DNA of 64,000 nt from Balaenoptera acutorostrata (Eukaryota; Chordata; Mammalia; Artiodactyla; Balaenopteridae). Below are positions 30,201 to 40,019 of this stretch, one piece after another. The first letter of the stretch is position 1. Each line of letters begins with the position of its first letter. The position numbers were made by a program, and so were the translations under genes. Location of the stretch: the NCBI RefSeq assembly GCF_949987535.1, contig NW_026645884.1, forward strand, positions 248,001-312,000. The letters run 5' to 3'. A model generated the notes under the pieces. The model was given only the letters and a program-made list of their open reading frames with translations, was not told the origin of the DNA and searched no databases.

Positions 30201-30424
30201 CAGTACTCCACGACCACTGTCATCACAGAGTTTTCTGCCCATATCATCACAATGTTCCTTGTCACCTTTAATTACAATGCTCCATGCCCTTTCATCACAA
30301 TGCTCCAGAAATCTTGTCATCGCAATGTTCCATGACCGTGTCATCACAATGGTCCATGGCCCTTGTCAGCACAATGCTCGAGAATTCCTGTCATCACAAT
30401 GTTCCATGACCGTGTCATCACAAT
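27255..30424 (+). repeat. A unit 10 (copy of unit 3)
   Basis: Anchor 27527. It keeps the 13-trimer expansion of unit 3. The only difference I noticed is 30071 C, where unit 3 has G at 9707, changing GGCCCTGTCATC to GGCCCTCTCATC. Confidence 0.88.
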
Positions 30425-32948
30425 GCTCCATGGCTTTTGTTATCACAATGCTCCAGGACCAGTTTCATCACAATTCTCCATCCCCTTTGTCATCAAGGTG
30501 CACAATGAAACCTTTCATTAAAATGCTCCATGACACTAGTCATCACAATACTCCATGGCCTTTATTGTCACAATGCTCCCATGCACTTTTCATCACGATG
30601 TTCCATGAATACTTTCATCACATTGCTCCATGACCATTGTCATCACAATAGTCCATACCCTTGTCAACACAATGCTGCATAATCCCTGTCATCACAATTC
30701 TCCATGACTGCTGTCATCACAGTAATCCAGGACAATTTTCATCACAGTGCTCCATGATACATTTCATCACAATTCCTAGATGATCAATGTCATCACAATG
30801 CCCCATGACACTTGTCATCACAATTCGCTATGACCCTTGTCATCACAATACTCGATGAACCGTGTCATCACAGTGTTCCAGGACACATGTCATCACAATG
30901 ATCCATGTCTACTTCCATCACAATGCTCCAATACCCTTGTCATCACAATGCTCCATGGCCCCTGTTATCATATTGCTCCATGATCTCTTTCATCACAATG
31001 CTCCATGACCACTGTCATCACCATGCCTCATAACGGCTCTCATCTCAATGCTCCTTGGCCCCTTCCTTCACAATGCTCCATGAACCCTGTCATCACAATG
31101 TACCCTGCCCTTTTCATCACAAAGCTCCGTGGGCCCTGTCATCACAATGCTCCATGCCCTTGTCATCAAAATGCTCCAGAACTCTTGTCATCATAATGCT
31201 CCATGCCAATGTCATCAAAATGCCCCATGACACTTGTCATCACAATGCTCCATGGCCTTTGTCATCACAATGTTCCATGGCCCCTGTCATCACAGTGCTC
31301 CATGATACCTTTCATCGCAAATCTAGATGACCACTGTCATCACAATGCCCCATGACAGATGTCATCACAATTCGCCATGGTCCTTGTCATCAAAATGCTC
31401 CATGAACCGTGTCATCACAAGGTTCCAGGACACTTGTCATCACAATGATCCAAGATCACATTCATCACAGTGCTCCATGAACCCTGTCATCTCAATGCTC
31501 CATAGCCTTTGTATTCACAATGCTCCATGGCCCCTGTAATCACAGTGCTCCATGACCCTTTTCATCACAATGCTCCAAGACCGCTCTCAACACAATGCCC
31601 CATGACGCCTGTCATCACAAATCTCCATAGCCTCTCTTACCAAAAAGCTCCATGATCCCTGTCAGCACAATGTTCCATGACAGTTTTCGTCACAATACTC
31701 CATGTCATGTCTCATCACAGAGTTCTCTGCCCATATCATCACAATGTTCCTTGTCACCGGTAATCACAATGCTCCATACCCTTTCACCACAATGCTCCAG
31801 AAACCTTGTCATCGCAATGTTCCTTGACCGTGTCATCACAATTCTCCATGAACCTTGTCATCACAATTCTCCAGAATTCTTGTCATCACAATGTTCCATG
31901 GCCGTGTCATCACAATGCTCCATGGCCCTTGTCATGACAATGCTCCAGAATTCTTCTCATCACTATGTTCCATGACCGTGTCATCACAATGCTCCATGGC
32001 CATTGTCATCACAATGCTCCAGAATTCTTGTCATCACAATGTTCCATGGCCGTGTCATCACAATGATCCATGGCCCTTGTCATCATAATGCTCCAGAATA
32101 CTTGTCATCACAATGTTCCATGACCGTATCATCACAATGCTCCATGGCCATTGTCAGCACAATGCTCCAAAATCCTTCTCATCACAATGCTCCATGACCG
32201 TGTCATAACAATGCTCCATGGCCCTTGTCATCACAATCCTCCAGAATTCTTGTCATCACAATGTTCCATGACCGTGTCATCACAATGCTCCATGGCCCTT
32301 GTCATGACAATGCTCCAGAATTCTTCTCATCACAATGTTCCATGACCGTGTCATCACAATGCTCCATGGCCATTGTCATCACAATGCTCCAGAATTCTTG
32401 TCAACACAATGTTCCATGGCCGTGTCATCACAATGCTCCATGGCCCTTGTCATCATAATGCTCCAGAATTCTTGTCATCACAATGTTCCATGACCGTGTC
32501 ATCACAATGCTCCATGGCCCTTGTCATGACAATGCTCCAGAATTCTTGTCATCAAAATGTTCCATGACCGTGTCATCACAATGCTCCATGACCCTTGTCA
32601 TCACAATGCTCCAGAATTCTTGTCATCACAATGTTCCATGACCATGTCATCACAATGGTCCATGGCCCTTGTCAGCACAACGCTCCAGAATTCTTCTCAT
32701 GACAATGTTCCATGACCGTGTCATCACAATGCTCCATGGCCCTTGTCATCGCAATGCTGCAGAATTCTTGTCATCACAATGTTCCATGACCGTGTCATCA
32801 CAATGCTCCATGACCCTTGTCATCACAATGCTCCAGAATTATTGTCATCACAATGTTCCATGACCATGTCATCACAATGGTCCATGGCCCTAGTCAGCAC
32901 AATGCTCCAGAATTCTTGTCATCACAATGTTCCATGAGCGTGTCATCA
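30425..32948 (+). repeat. A unit 11 (copy of unit 4)
   Basis: Anchor 30498, left-truncated core. I saw no differences from unit 4 when comparing by eye. Confidence 0.87.
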
Positions 32949-35327
32949 CAATGCTACATGACCCTGGTCATCACAGTTCTCCATAACCTTTGTCATCACA
33001 ATGCTCTATGTCGCTTTTCATCACAATTCTCAATGACCACTTTAATCACTAGTCTCGCTGACCATTTTCATCATATTTCTCTATTGTCATTACAATACCC
33101 CATGACTCGTTTCTTCACAATGTGCTCCATGATGCCTGTCATCACAATGCTCCATGGCTTTTGTTATCACAATGCTCCAGGACCAGTTTCATCACAATTC
33201 TCCATCCCCTTTGTCATCATGGTGCACAATGAAACCTTTCATTAAAATGCTCCATGACACTAGTCATCACAATACTCCATGGCCTTTATTGTCACAATGC
33301 TCCCATGCACTTTTCATCACGATGTTCCATGAATACTTTCATCACATTGCTCCATGACCATTGTCATCACAATAGTCCATACCCTTGTCAACACAATGCT
33401 GCATAATCCCTGTCATCACAATTCTCCATGACTGCTGTCATCACAATAATCCAGGACAATTTTCCTCACAGTGCTTCATGCCCCCAGTCATCACAGTGCT
33501 CCACGATACCTTTCATCACAATTCCTAGATGATCAATGTCATCACAATGCCCCATGACACTTGTCATCACAATTCGCTATGACCTTTGTCATCACAATAC
33601 TCGATGAACCGTGTCATCACAGTGTTCCAGGACACATGTCATCACAATGATCCATGTCTACTTCCATCACTATGATCCAATACCCCTGTCATCACAATGC
33701 TCCATGGCCCCTGTTATCATATTGCTCCATGATCTCTTTCATCACAATGCTCCATGACCACTGTCATCACCATGCCTCATAACGGCTCTCATCTCAATGC
33801 TCCATGGCCCCTTTCATCACAATGCTCCATGAACCCTGTCATCACAATGTACCCTGCCCTTTTCATCACAAAGCTCCGTGGGCCCTGTCATCACAATGCT
33901 CCATGCCCTGGTCATCAAAATGCTCCAGAACTCTTGTCATCATAATGCTCCATGCCAATGTCATCAAAATGCCCCATGACACTTGTCATCACAATGCTCC
34001 ATGGCCTTTGTCATCACAATGTTCCATGGCCCCTGTCATCACAGTGCCCCATGATACCTTTCATCACAAATCTAGATGACCACTGTCATCACAATGCCCC
34101 ATGACAGATGTCATCACAATTCGACATGGTCCTTGTCATCACAATGCTCCATGAACCGTGTCATCACAAGGTTCCAGGACACTTGTCATCACAATGATCC
34201 AAGATCACATTCATCACAGTGCTCCATGAAACCTGTCATCTCAATGCTCCATAGCCTTTGAATTCACAATGCTCCATGGCCCCTGTAATCACAATGCTCC
34301 ATGACGCCTTTCATCACAATGCTCCAAGACCGCTGTCAACACAATGCCCCATGATGCCTGCCATCACAAATCTTCATGGCCTCTCTTACCAAAGAGCTCC
34401 ATGATCCCTGTCAGCACAATGTTCCATGACAGTTTTCGTCACAATACTCCATGTCATGTCTCATCACAGAGTTCTCTGCCCATATCATCACAATGTTCCT
34501 TTTCACCAGTAATCACAATGCTCCATACCCTTTCACCACAATGCTCCAGAAACCTTGTCATCGCAATGTTCCTTGACCGTGTCATCACAATTCTCCATGA
34601 ACCTTGTCATCACAATTCTCCAGAATTCTTGTCATCACAATGCTCCATGACCGTGTCATCACAATGCTCCATGACCCTTGTCATCACAATGCTCCAGAAT
34701 TCTTGTCATCACAATGTTCCATGACCGTGTCATCACAATGCTCCATGACCCTTGTCATGACAATGCTCCAGAATTCTTCTCATCACAATGTTCCATGACC
34801 GTGTCATCACAATGCTCCATGGCCATTGTCATCACAATGCTCCAGAATTCTTGTCAACACAATGTTCCATGGCCGTGTCATCACAATGCTCCATGGCCCT
34901 TGTCATGACAATGCTCCAGAATTCTTGTCATCACAATGTTCCATGACCGTGTCATCACAATGCTCCATGACCCTTGTCATCACAATGCTCCAGAATTCTT
35001 GTCATCACGATGTTCCATGACCATGTCATCACAATGGTCCATGGCCCTTGTCAGCACAATGCTCCAGAATCCTTCTCATCACAATGCTCCATGACCGTGT
35101 CATCACAATGTTCCATGGCCCTTGTCATCGCAATGCTGCAGAATTCTTGTCATCACAATGTTCCATGACCGTGTCATCATAATGCTCCATGACTCTTGTC
35201 ATCACAATGCTCCAGAATTCTTGTCATCACAATGTTCCATGACCATGTCATCACAATGGTCCATGGCCCTTGTCAACACAATGCTCCAGAATTCTTCTCA
35301 TCACAATGATCCATTACCGTGTCATCA
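32949..35327 (+). repeat. A unit 12 (hybrid of unit 5 and the end of unit 6)
   Basis: The core (anchor 33222) matches unit 5 at an offset of 20,364. In the trimer block at about 34.83-34.97 kb the best match shifts to the block after unit 6 (offset 17,937). The unit is therefore unit 5 on the left joined to unit 6's right flank, as expected from unequal exchange inside the trimers. Confidence 0.85.
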
Positions 35328-37971
35328 CAATGCTCCATGACCCTGGTCATCACAGTTCTCCATGACCTTTGTCATCACAATGCTCTATGTCGCTTTTCAT
35401 CACAATTCTCAATGACCACTTTAATCACTATGCTCGCTGACCATTTTCATCATATTTCTCTAGTGTCATTACAATACCCCATGGCCCCTTTCTTCACAAT
35501 GCTCCATGATGCCTGTCATCACAATGCTCCATGGCTTTTGTTATCACAATGCTCCAGGACCAGTTTCATCACAATTCTCCATCCATTTGTCATCATGGTG
35601 CACAATGAAACCTTTCATTAAAATGCTCCATGACACTAGTCATCACAATACTCCATGGCCTTTATCGTCACAATGCTCCCATGCACTTTTCATCACGATG
35701 TTCCATGAATACTTTCATCACATTGCTCCATGACCATTGTCATCACAATAGTCCATACCCTTGTCAACACAATGCTGCATAATCCCTGTCATCACAATTC
35801 TCCATGACTGCTGTCATCACAATAATCCAGGACAATTTTCATCACAGTGATTCATGCCCCCAGTCATCACAGTGCTCCATGATACCTTTCATCTCAATTC
35901 CTAGATGATCAATGTCATCACAATGCCCCATGACACTTGTCATCACAATTCGCTATGACCCTTGTCATCACAATACTCGATGAACCGTGTCATCACAGTG
36001 TTCCAGGACACATGTCATCACAATGATCCATGTCTACTTCCATCACAATGCTCCATGGCCCCTGTTATCATATTGCTCCATGATCTCTTTCATCACAATG
36101 CTCCATGACCACTGTCATCACCATGCCTCATAACGGCTCTCATCTCAATGCTCCATGGCCCCTTTTCATCACAAATGCTCCATGAACCCTGTCATCACAA
36201 TGTACCCTGCCCTTTTCATCACTAAGCTCCGTGGGCCCTGTCATCACAATGCTCCATGCCCTTGTCATCAAAATGCTCCAGAACTCTTTTCATCATAATG
36301 CTCCATGCCAATGTCATCAAAATGCCCCATGACACTTGTCATCACAATGCTCCATGGCCTTTGTCATCACAATGTTCCATGGCCCCTGTCATCACAGTGC
36401 TCCATGATACCTTTCATCGCAAATCTAGATGACCACTGTCATCACAATGCCCCATGACAGATGTCATCACAATTTGCCATGGTCCTTGTCATCACAATGC
36501 TCCATGAACCGTGTCATCACAAGGTTCCAGGACACTTGTCATCACAATGATCCAAGCTCACATTCATCACAGTGTTCCATGAACCCTGTCATCTCAATGC
36601 TCCATAGCCTTTGAATTCACAATGCTCCATGGCCCCTGTAATCACAATGCTCCATGACGCCTTTCATCACAATGCTCCAAGACCGCTGTCAACACAATGC
36701 CCCATGATGCCTGCCATCACAAATCTTCATGGCCTCTCTTACCAAAGAGCTCCATGATCCCTGTCAGCACAATGTTCCATGACAGTTTTCGTCACAATAC
36801 TCCATGTCATGTCTCATCACAGAGTTCTCTGCCCATATCATCACAATGTTCCTTTTCACCGGTAATCACAATGCTCCATACCCTTTCACCACAATGCTCC
36901 AGAAACCTTGTCATCGCAATGTTCCTTGACCGTGTCATCACAATTCTCCATGAACCTTGTCATCACAATTCCCCAGAATTCTTGTCATCACAATGTTCCA
37001 TGGCCGTGTCATCACAATGCTCCATGGCTCTTGTCATCATAATGCTCCAGAATTCTTGTCATCACAATGTTCCATGACCGTATCATCACAATGCTCCATG
37101 GCCCTTGTCAGCACAATGATCCAAAATCCTTCTCATCACAATGCTCCATGACCGTGTCATCACAATGCTCCATGACCCTTGTCATCACAATGCTCCAGAA
37201 TTCTTGTCATCACAATGTTCCATGACCGTGTCATCACAATGCTCCATGACCCTTGTCATGACAATGCTCCAGAATTCTTCTCATCACAATGTTCCATGAC
37301 CGTGTCATCACAATGCTCCATGGCCATTGTCATCACAATGCTCCAGAATTCTTGTCAACACAATGTTCCATGGCCGTGTCATCACAATGCTCCATGGCCC
37401 TTGTCATGACAATGCTCCAGAATTCTTGTCATCACAATGTTCCATGACCGTGTCATCACAATGCTCCATGACCCTTGTCATCACAATGCTCCAGAATTCT
37501 TGTCATCACGATGTTCCATGACCATGTCATCACAATGGTCCATGGCCCTTGTCAGCACAATGCTCCAGAATCCTTCTCATCACAATGCTCCATGACCGTG
37601 TCATCACAATGCTCCATCGCCTTTGTCATCAGAATGCTCCAGAATTCTTGTCATCACAATATTCCATGACCGTGTCATCACAATGCTCCATGGCCCTTGT
37701 CAGCACAACGCTCCAGAATTCTTTTCATGACAAGGTTCCATGACCGTGTCATCACAATGCTCCATGGCCCTTTTCATCGCAATGCTGCAGAATTCTTTTC
37801 ATCACAATGTTCCATGACGGTGTCATCACAATGATCCATGGCCCTTGTCATCACAATGCTCCAGAATTATTGTCATCACAATGTTCCATGACCATGTCAT
37901 CACAATGGTCCATGGCCCTAGTCAGCACAATGCTCCAGAATTCTTGTCATCACAATGTTCCATGACCGTGT
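35328..37971 (+). repeat. A unit 13 (copy of unit 7, single 2,501-bp unit)
   Basis: Anchor 35598. At the three sites that separate units 6 and 7, this unit has the unit 7 state (G near 35697, A near 35882, C near 37128). It is therefore the counterpart of the second, not the first, member of the tandem pair. The 20-kb match ends near 37943. Confidence 0.86.
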
Positions 37972-38873
37972 CATCACATTGCTACATGACCCTGGTCATC
38001 ACAGTTCTCCATGACCTTTGTAATCACAATGCTCTATGTCGCTTTTCATCACAATTCTCAATGACCACTTTAATCACTATGCTCGCTGACCATTATCATC
38101 ATATTTCTCTAGTGTCATTACAATACCCCATGGCCCCTTTCTTCACAATGCTCCATGATGCCTGTCATCACAATGCTCCATGGCTTTTGTTATCACAATG
38201 CTCCAGGACCAGTTTCATCACAATTCTCCATCCCCTTTGTCATCAAGGTGCACAATGAAACCTTTCATTAAAATGCTCCATGACACTAGTCATCACAATA
38301 CTCCATGGCCTTTATTGTCACAATGCTCCCATGCACTTTTCATCACGATGTTCCATGAATACTTTCATCACATTGCTCCATGACCATTGTCATCACAATA
38401 GTCCATACCCTTGTCAACACAATGCTGCATAATCCCTGTCATCACAATTCTCCATGACTGCTGTCATCACAATAATCCAGGACAATTTTCCTCACAGTGC
38501 TTCATGCCCCCAGTCATCACAGTGCTCCACGATACCTTTCATCACAATTCCTAGATGATCAATGTCATCACAATGCCCCATGACACTTGTCATCACAATT
38601 CGCTATGACCCTTGTCATCACAATACTCGATGAACCGTGTCATCACAGTGTTCCAGGACACATGTCATCACAATGATCCATGTCTACTTCCATCACAATG
38701 CTCCAATACCCCTGTCATCACAATGCTCCATGGCTCCTGTTATCATATTGCTCCATGATCTCTTTCATCACAATGTTCCATGACCGTGTCATCACAATGC
38801 TCCATAATTCTTGTCATCACAATGTTCCATGACCGTGTCATCACAATGCTCCATGGCCCTTGTCATCACAATG

Positions 38874-38886
38874 CTCCAGAATTCTT
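38874..38886. repeat. Target-site duplication, left copy
   Basis: CTCCAGAATTCTT, 13 bp, is repeated at 39212-39224 on the other side of the SINE. The right edge is ambiguous by a few bases because it runs into the T-rich SINE tail. The duplicated site is ordinary satellite sequence (the GAATTCTT monomer). Confidence 0.88.
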
Positions 38887-38905
38887 TTTTTTCTTTTTTT
38901 TTTTT

Positions 38906-38916
38906 AAAGATTTATT
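38906..38916 (-). terminator. AATAAA plus TCTTT motif at the SINE 3' end
   Basis: The minus strand reads AATAAATCTTT immediately before the A-rich tail. The pairing of a polyadenylation hexamer with a TCTTT RNA polymerase III terminator is the hallmark of the so-called T+ class of mammalian SINEs. Function here is inferred from the motif only. Confidence 0.7.
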
Positions 38917-38922
38917 TTTTTT

Positions 38923-38950
38923 ATTGATTAATTGATTGATTGATTGATTG
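38923..38950. repeat. (ATTG)n microsatellite in the SINE tail
   Basis: There are seven tetranucleotide steps of ATTG, one of them mutated to ATTA (CAAT on the SINE strand). They lie between the SINE body and its A-rich tail. Tetranucleotide tails of this kind are common in cetacean CHR SINEs as I recall them. The number of repeats is likely to vary between individuals. Confidence 0.9.
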
Positions 38951-39144
38951 CTATGTTGGGTCTTCGTTTCTGTGCTAGGGCTTTCTCTAGTTGTGGCAAG
39001 TGGGGGCCACTCTTCATCACGGTGCGCGGGCTTCTCACCATCGCGGCCCCTCTTGTTGCGGAGCGCAGGCTCCAGACACGCAGGCTCAGTAATTGTGGCT
39101 CACGGGCCCAGCTGCTCTGCGGCACGTGGGATCTTCCCAGACCA

Positions 39145-39155
39145 CGGCTCGAACC
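39145..39155 (-). promoter_or_regulatory. RNA polymerase III B box of the SINE
   Basis: The minus strand reads GGTTCGAGCCG, against a consensus GGTTCGANNCC, with one mismatch near the end. The gap from the A box (32 bp) is in the range for tRNA-type promoters, so the internal promoter looks largely intact. Confidence 0.85.
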
Positions 39156-39187
39156 CGTGTCCCCTGCATTAGCAGGCAGATTCTCAA

Positions 39188-39198
39188 CCACTGCGCCA
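39188..39198 (-). promoter_or_regulatory. RNA polymerase III A box of the SINE
   Basis: The minus strand reads TGGCGCAGTGG, which fits the A-box consensus TRGYNNARNNG. It starts about 13 bases after the SINE 5' end, the normal place in a tRNA-derived SINE. Confidence 0.85.
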
Positions 39199-39211
39199 CC
39201 AGGGAAGCCCA

Positions 39212-39224
39212 CTCCAGAATTCTT
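39212..39224. repeat. Target-site duplication, right copy
   Basis: CTCCAGAATTCTT, identical to 38874-38886. The extra A at 39211 may be untemplated or belong to the SINE end. Confidence 0.88.
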
Positions 39225-40019
39225 GTCATCAAAATGTTCCATACCGTGTCATCACAATGCTCCATGGCCCTTGTCAGCACAATGCTCCAGAATACTTGTC
39301 ATCACAATGTTCCATGACCGTGTCATCACAATGTTCCATGGCGGTGTCATCACAATGCTCCATGGCCCTTGTCATCATAATGCTCCAGAATTCTTCTCAT
39401 TACTATATTCCATGAACGTGTCATCACAATGCTCTATGGCGCTTGTCATCAGAATGCTCCAGAATTCTTGTCATCACAATGTTCCATGACCGTGTCATCA
39501 CAATGCTCCATCGCCTTTGTCATCAGAATGCTCCAGAATTCTTGTCATCACAATGTTCCATGACCGTGTCATCACAATGCTCCATGGCCCTTGTCAGCAC
39601 AGTGCTCCAGAATTCTTGTCATCACAATGTTCCATGGCCGTGTCATCACAATGCTCCATGGCCCTTGTCATCATAGTGCTCCAGAATTCTTTTCATCACA
39701 ATGTTCCATGACCGTATCATCACAATGCTCCATGGCCCTTGTCAGCACAATGCTCCAGAATTCTTCTCATGACAATGTTCCATGACCGTGTCATCACAAT
39801 GCTCCATGGCCCTTGTCATCGCAATGCTGCAGAATTCTTGTCATCACAATGTTCCATGACCGTGTCATCACAATGCTCCATGGCCCTTGTCATCACAATG
39901 CTCCAGAATTCTTGTCATCACAATGTTCCATGACCATGTCATCACAGTGGTCCATGGCCATAGTCAGCACAATGCTCCAGAATTCTTGTCATCACAATGT
40001 TCCATGACCGTGTCATCAC

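Larger units (their letters stand above)
20365..37943 (+). repeat. 20,364-bp super-repeat, copy 2 (2,427 bp shorter)
   Basis: This is a near-identical repeat of bases 1-20006. By eye I found only four substitutions in the first 14 kb: 692 G against 21056 A, 9707 G against 30071 C, 13214 G against 33578 T, and 13874 T against 34238 A. Others may have escaped me. The offset changes once, from 20,364 to 17,937, near 34.83-34.97 kb. That corresponds to absence of one 2,427-bp stretch present in copy 1. The match ends at about 37943, where sequence continues into an A core instead of the 5.28-kb-like segment seen after 20006. Confidence 0.92.
38887..39211 (-). mobile_element. tRNA-derived SINE, CHR type (Cetartiodactyla/cetacean)
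   Basis: This element of about 325 bp is inserted in minus orientation. Reading the minus strand from 39210, it has a tRNA-like head (GGGCTTCCCTGG, A box, B box). A GC-rich tRNA-unrelated body ends in ACGAAGACCCAACATAG. Then come a (CAAT)n stretch, an AATAAA-TCTTT motif and an A-rich tail. It is flanked by a perfect 13-bp target-site duplication, so it appears full length. The head and body match cetacean CHR SINEs as I remember them. The exact subfamily needs RepeatMasker. SINEs of this type are transcribed by RNA polymerase III and mobilised by L1 proteins. It is the only interspersed element in the window and the only sequence not derived from the satellite monomer. Confidence 0.95.
37972..40019 (+). 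repeat. A unit 14: truncated core, interrupted by a SINE
   Basis: The core (anchor 38248) breaks off at about 38770, after the CATGATCTCTTTCATCACAATG stretch where a full core continues for another roughly 850 bp. What follows (38771-38886) is trimer and dimer sequence with a TAATTCTT tail typical of region B. Then come the SINE and its duplicated target, and from 39225 trimers with one GTCATTACTATATTCC-like marker near 39395. Confidence 0.82.

Noticed and set aside
38874..38910. Long T run read as a poly-T tract or transcription terminator on the plus strand
   Set aside because: It is the reverse complement of the SINE's A-rich tail.
39140..39210. tRNA gene at the SINE head
   Set aside because: A and B boxes are present, but the sequence lacks a complete tRNA cloverleaf and 3' half. 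It is the tRNA-derived part of the SINE.
38928..39242. Open frame of 104 codons on the minus strand, and overlapping plus-strand frames through the SINE
   Set aside because: They cover the SINE head, body and tail plus flanking satellite. This is a common incidental open frame in GC-rich SINEs, not a gene.
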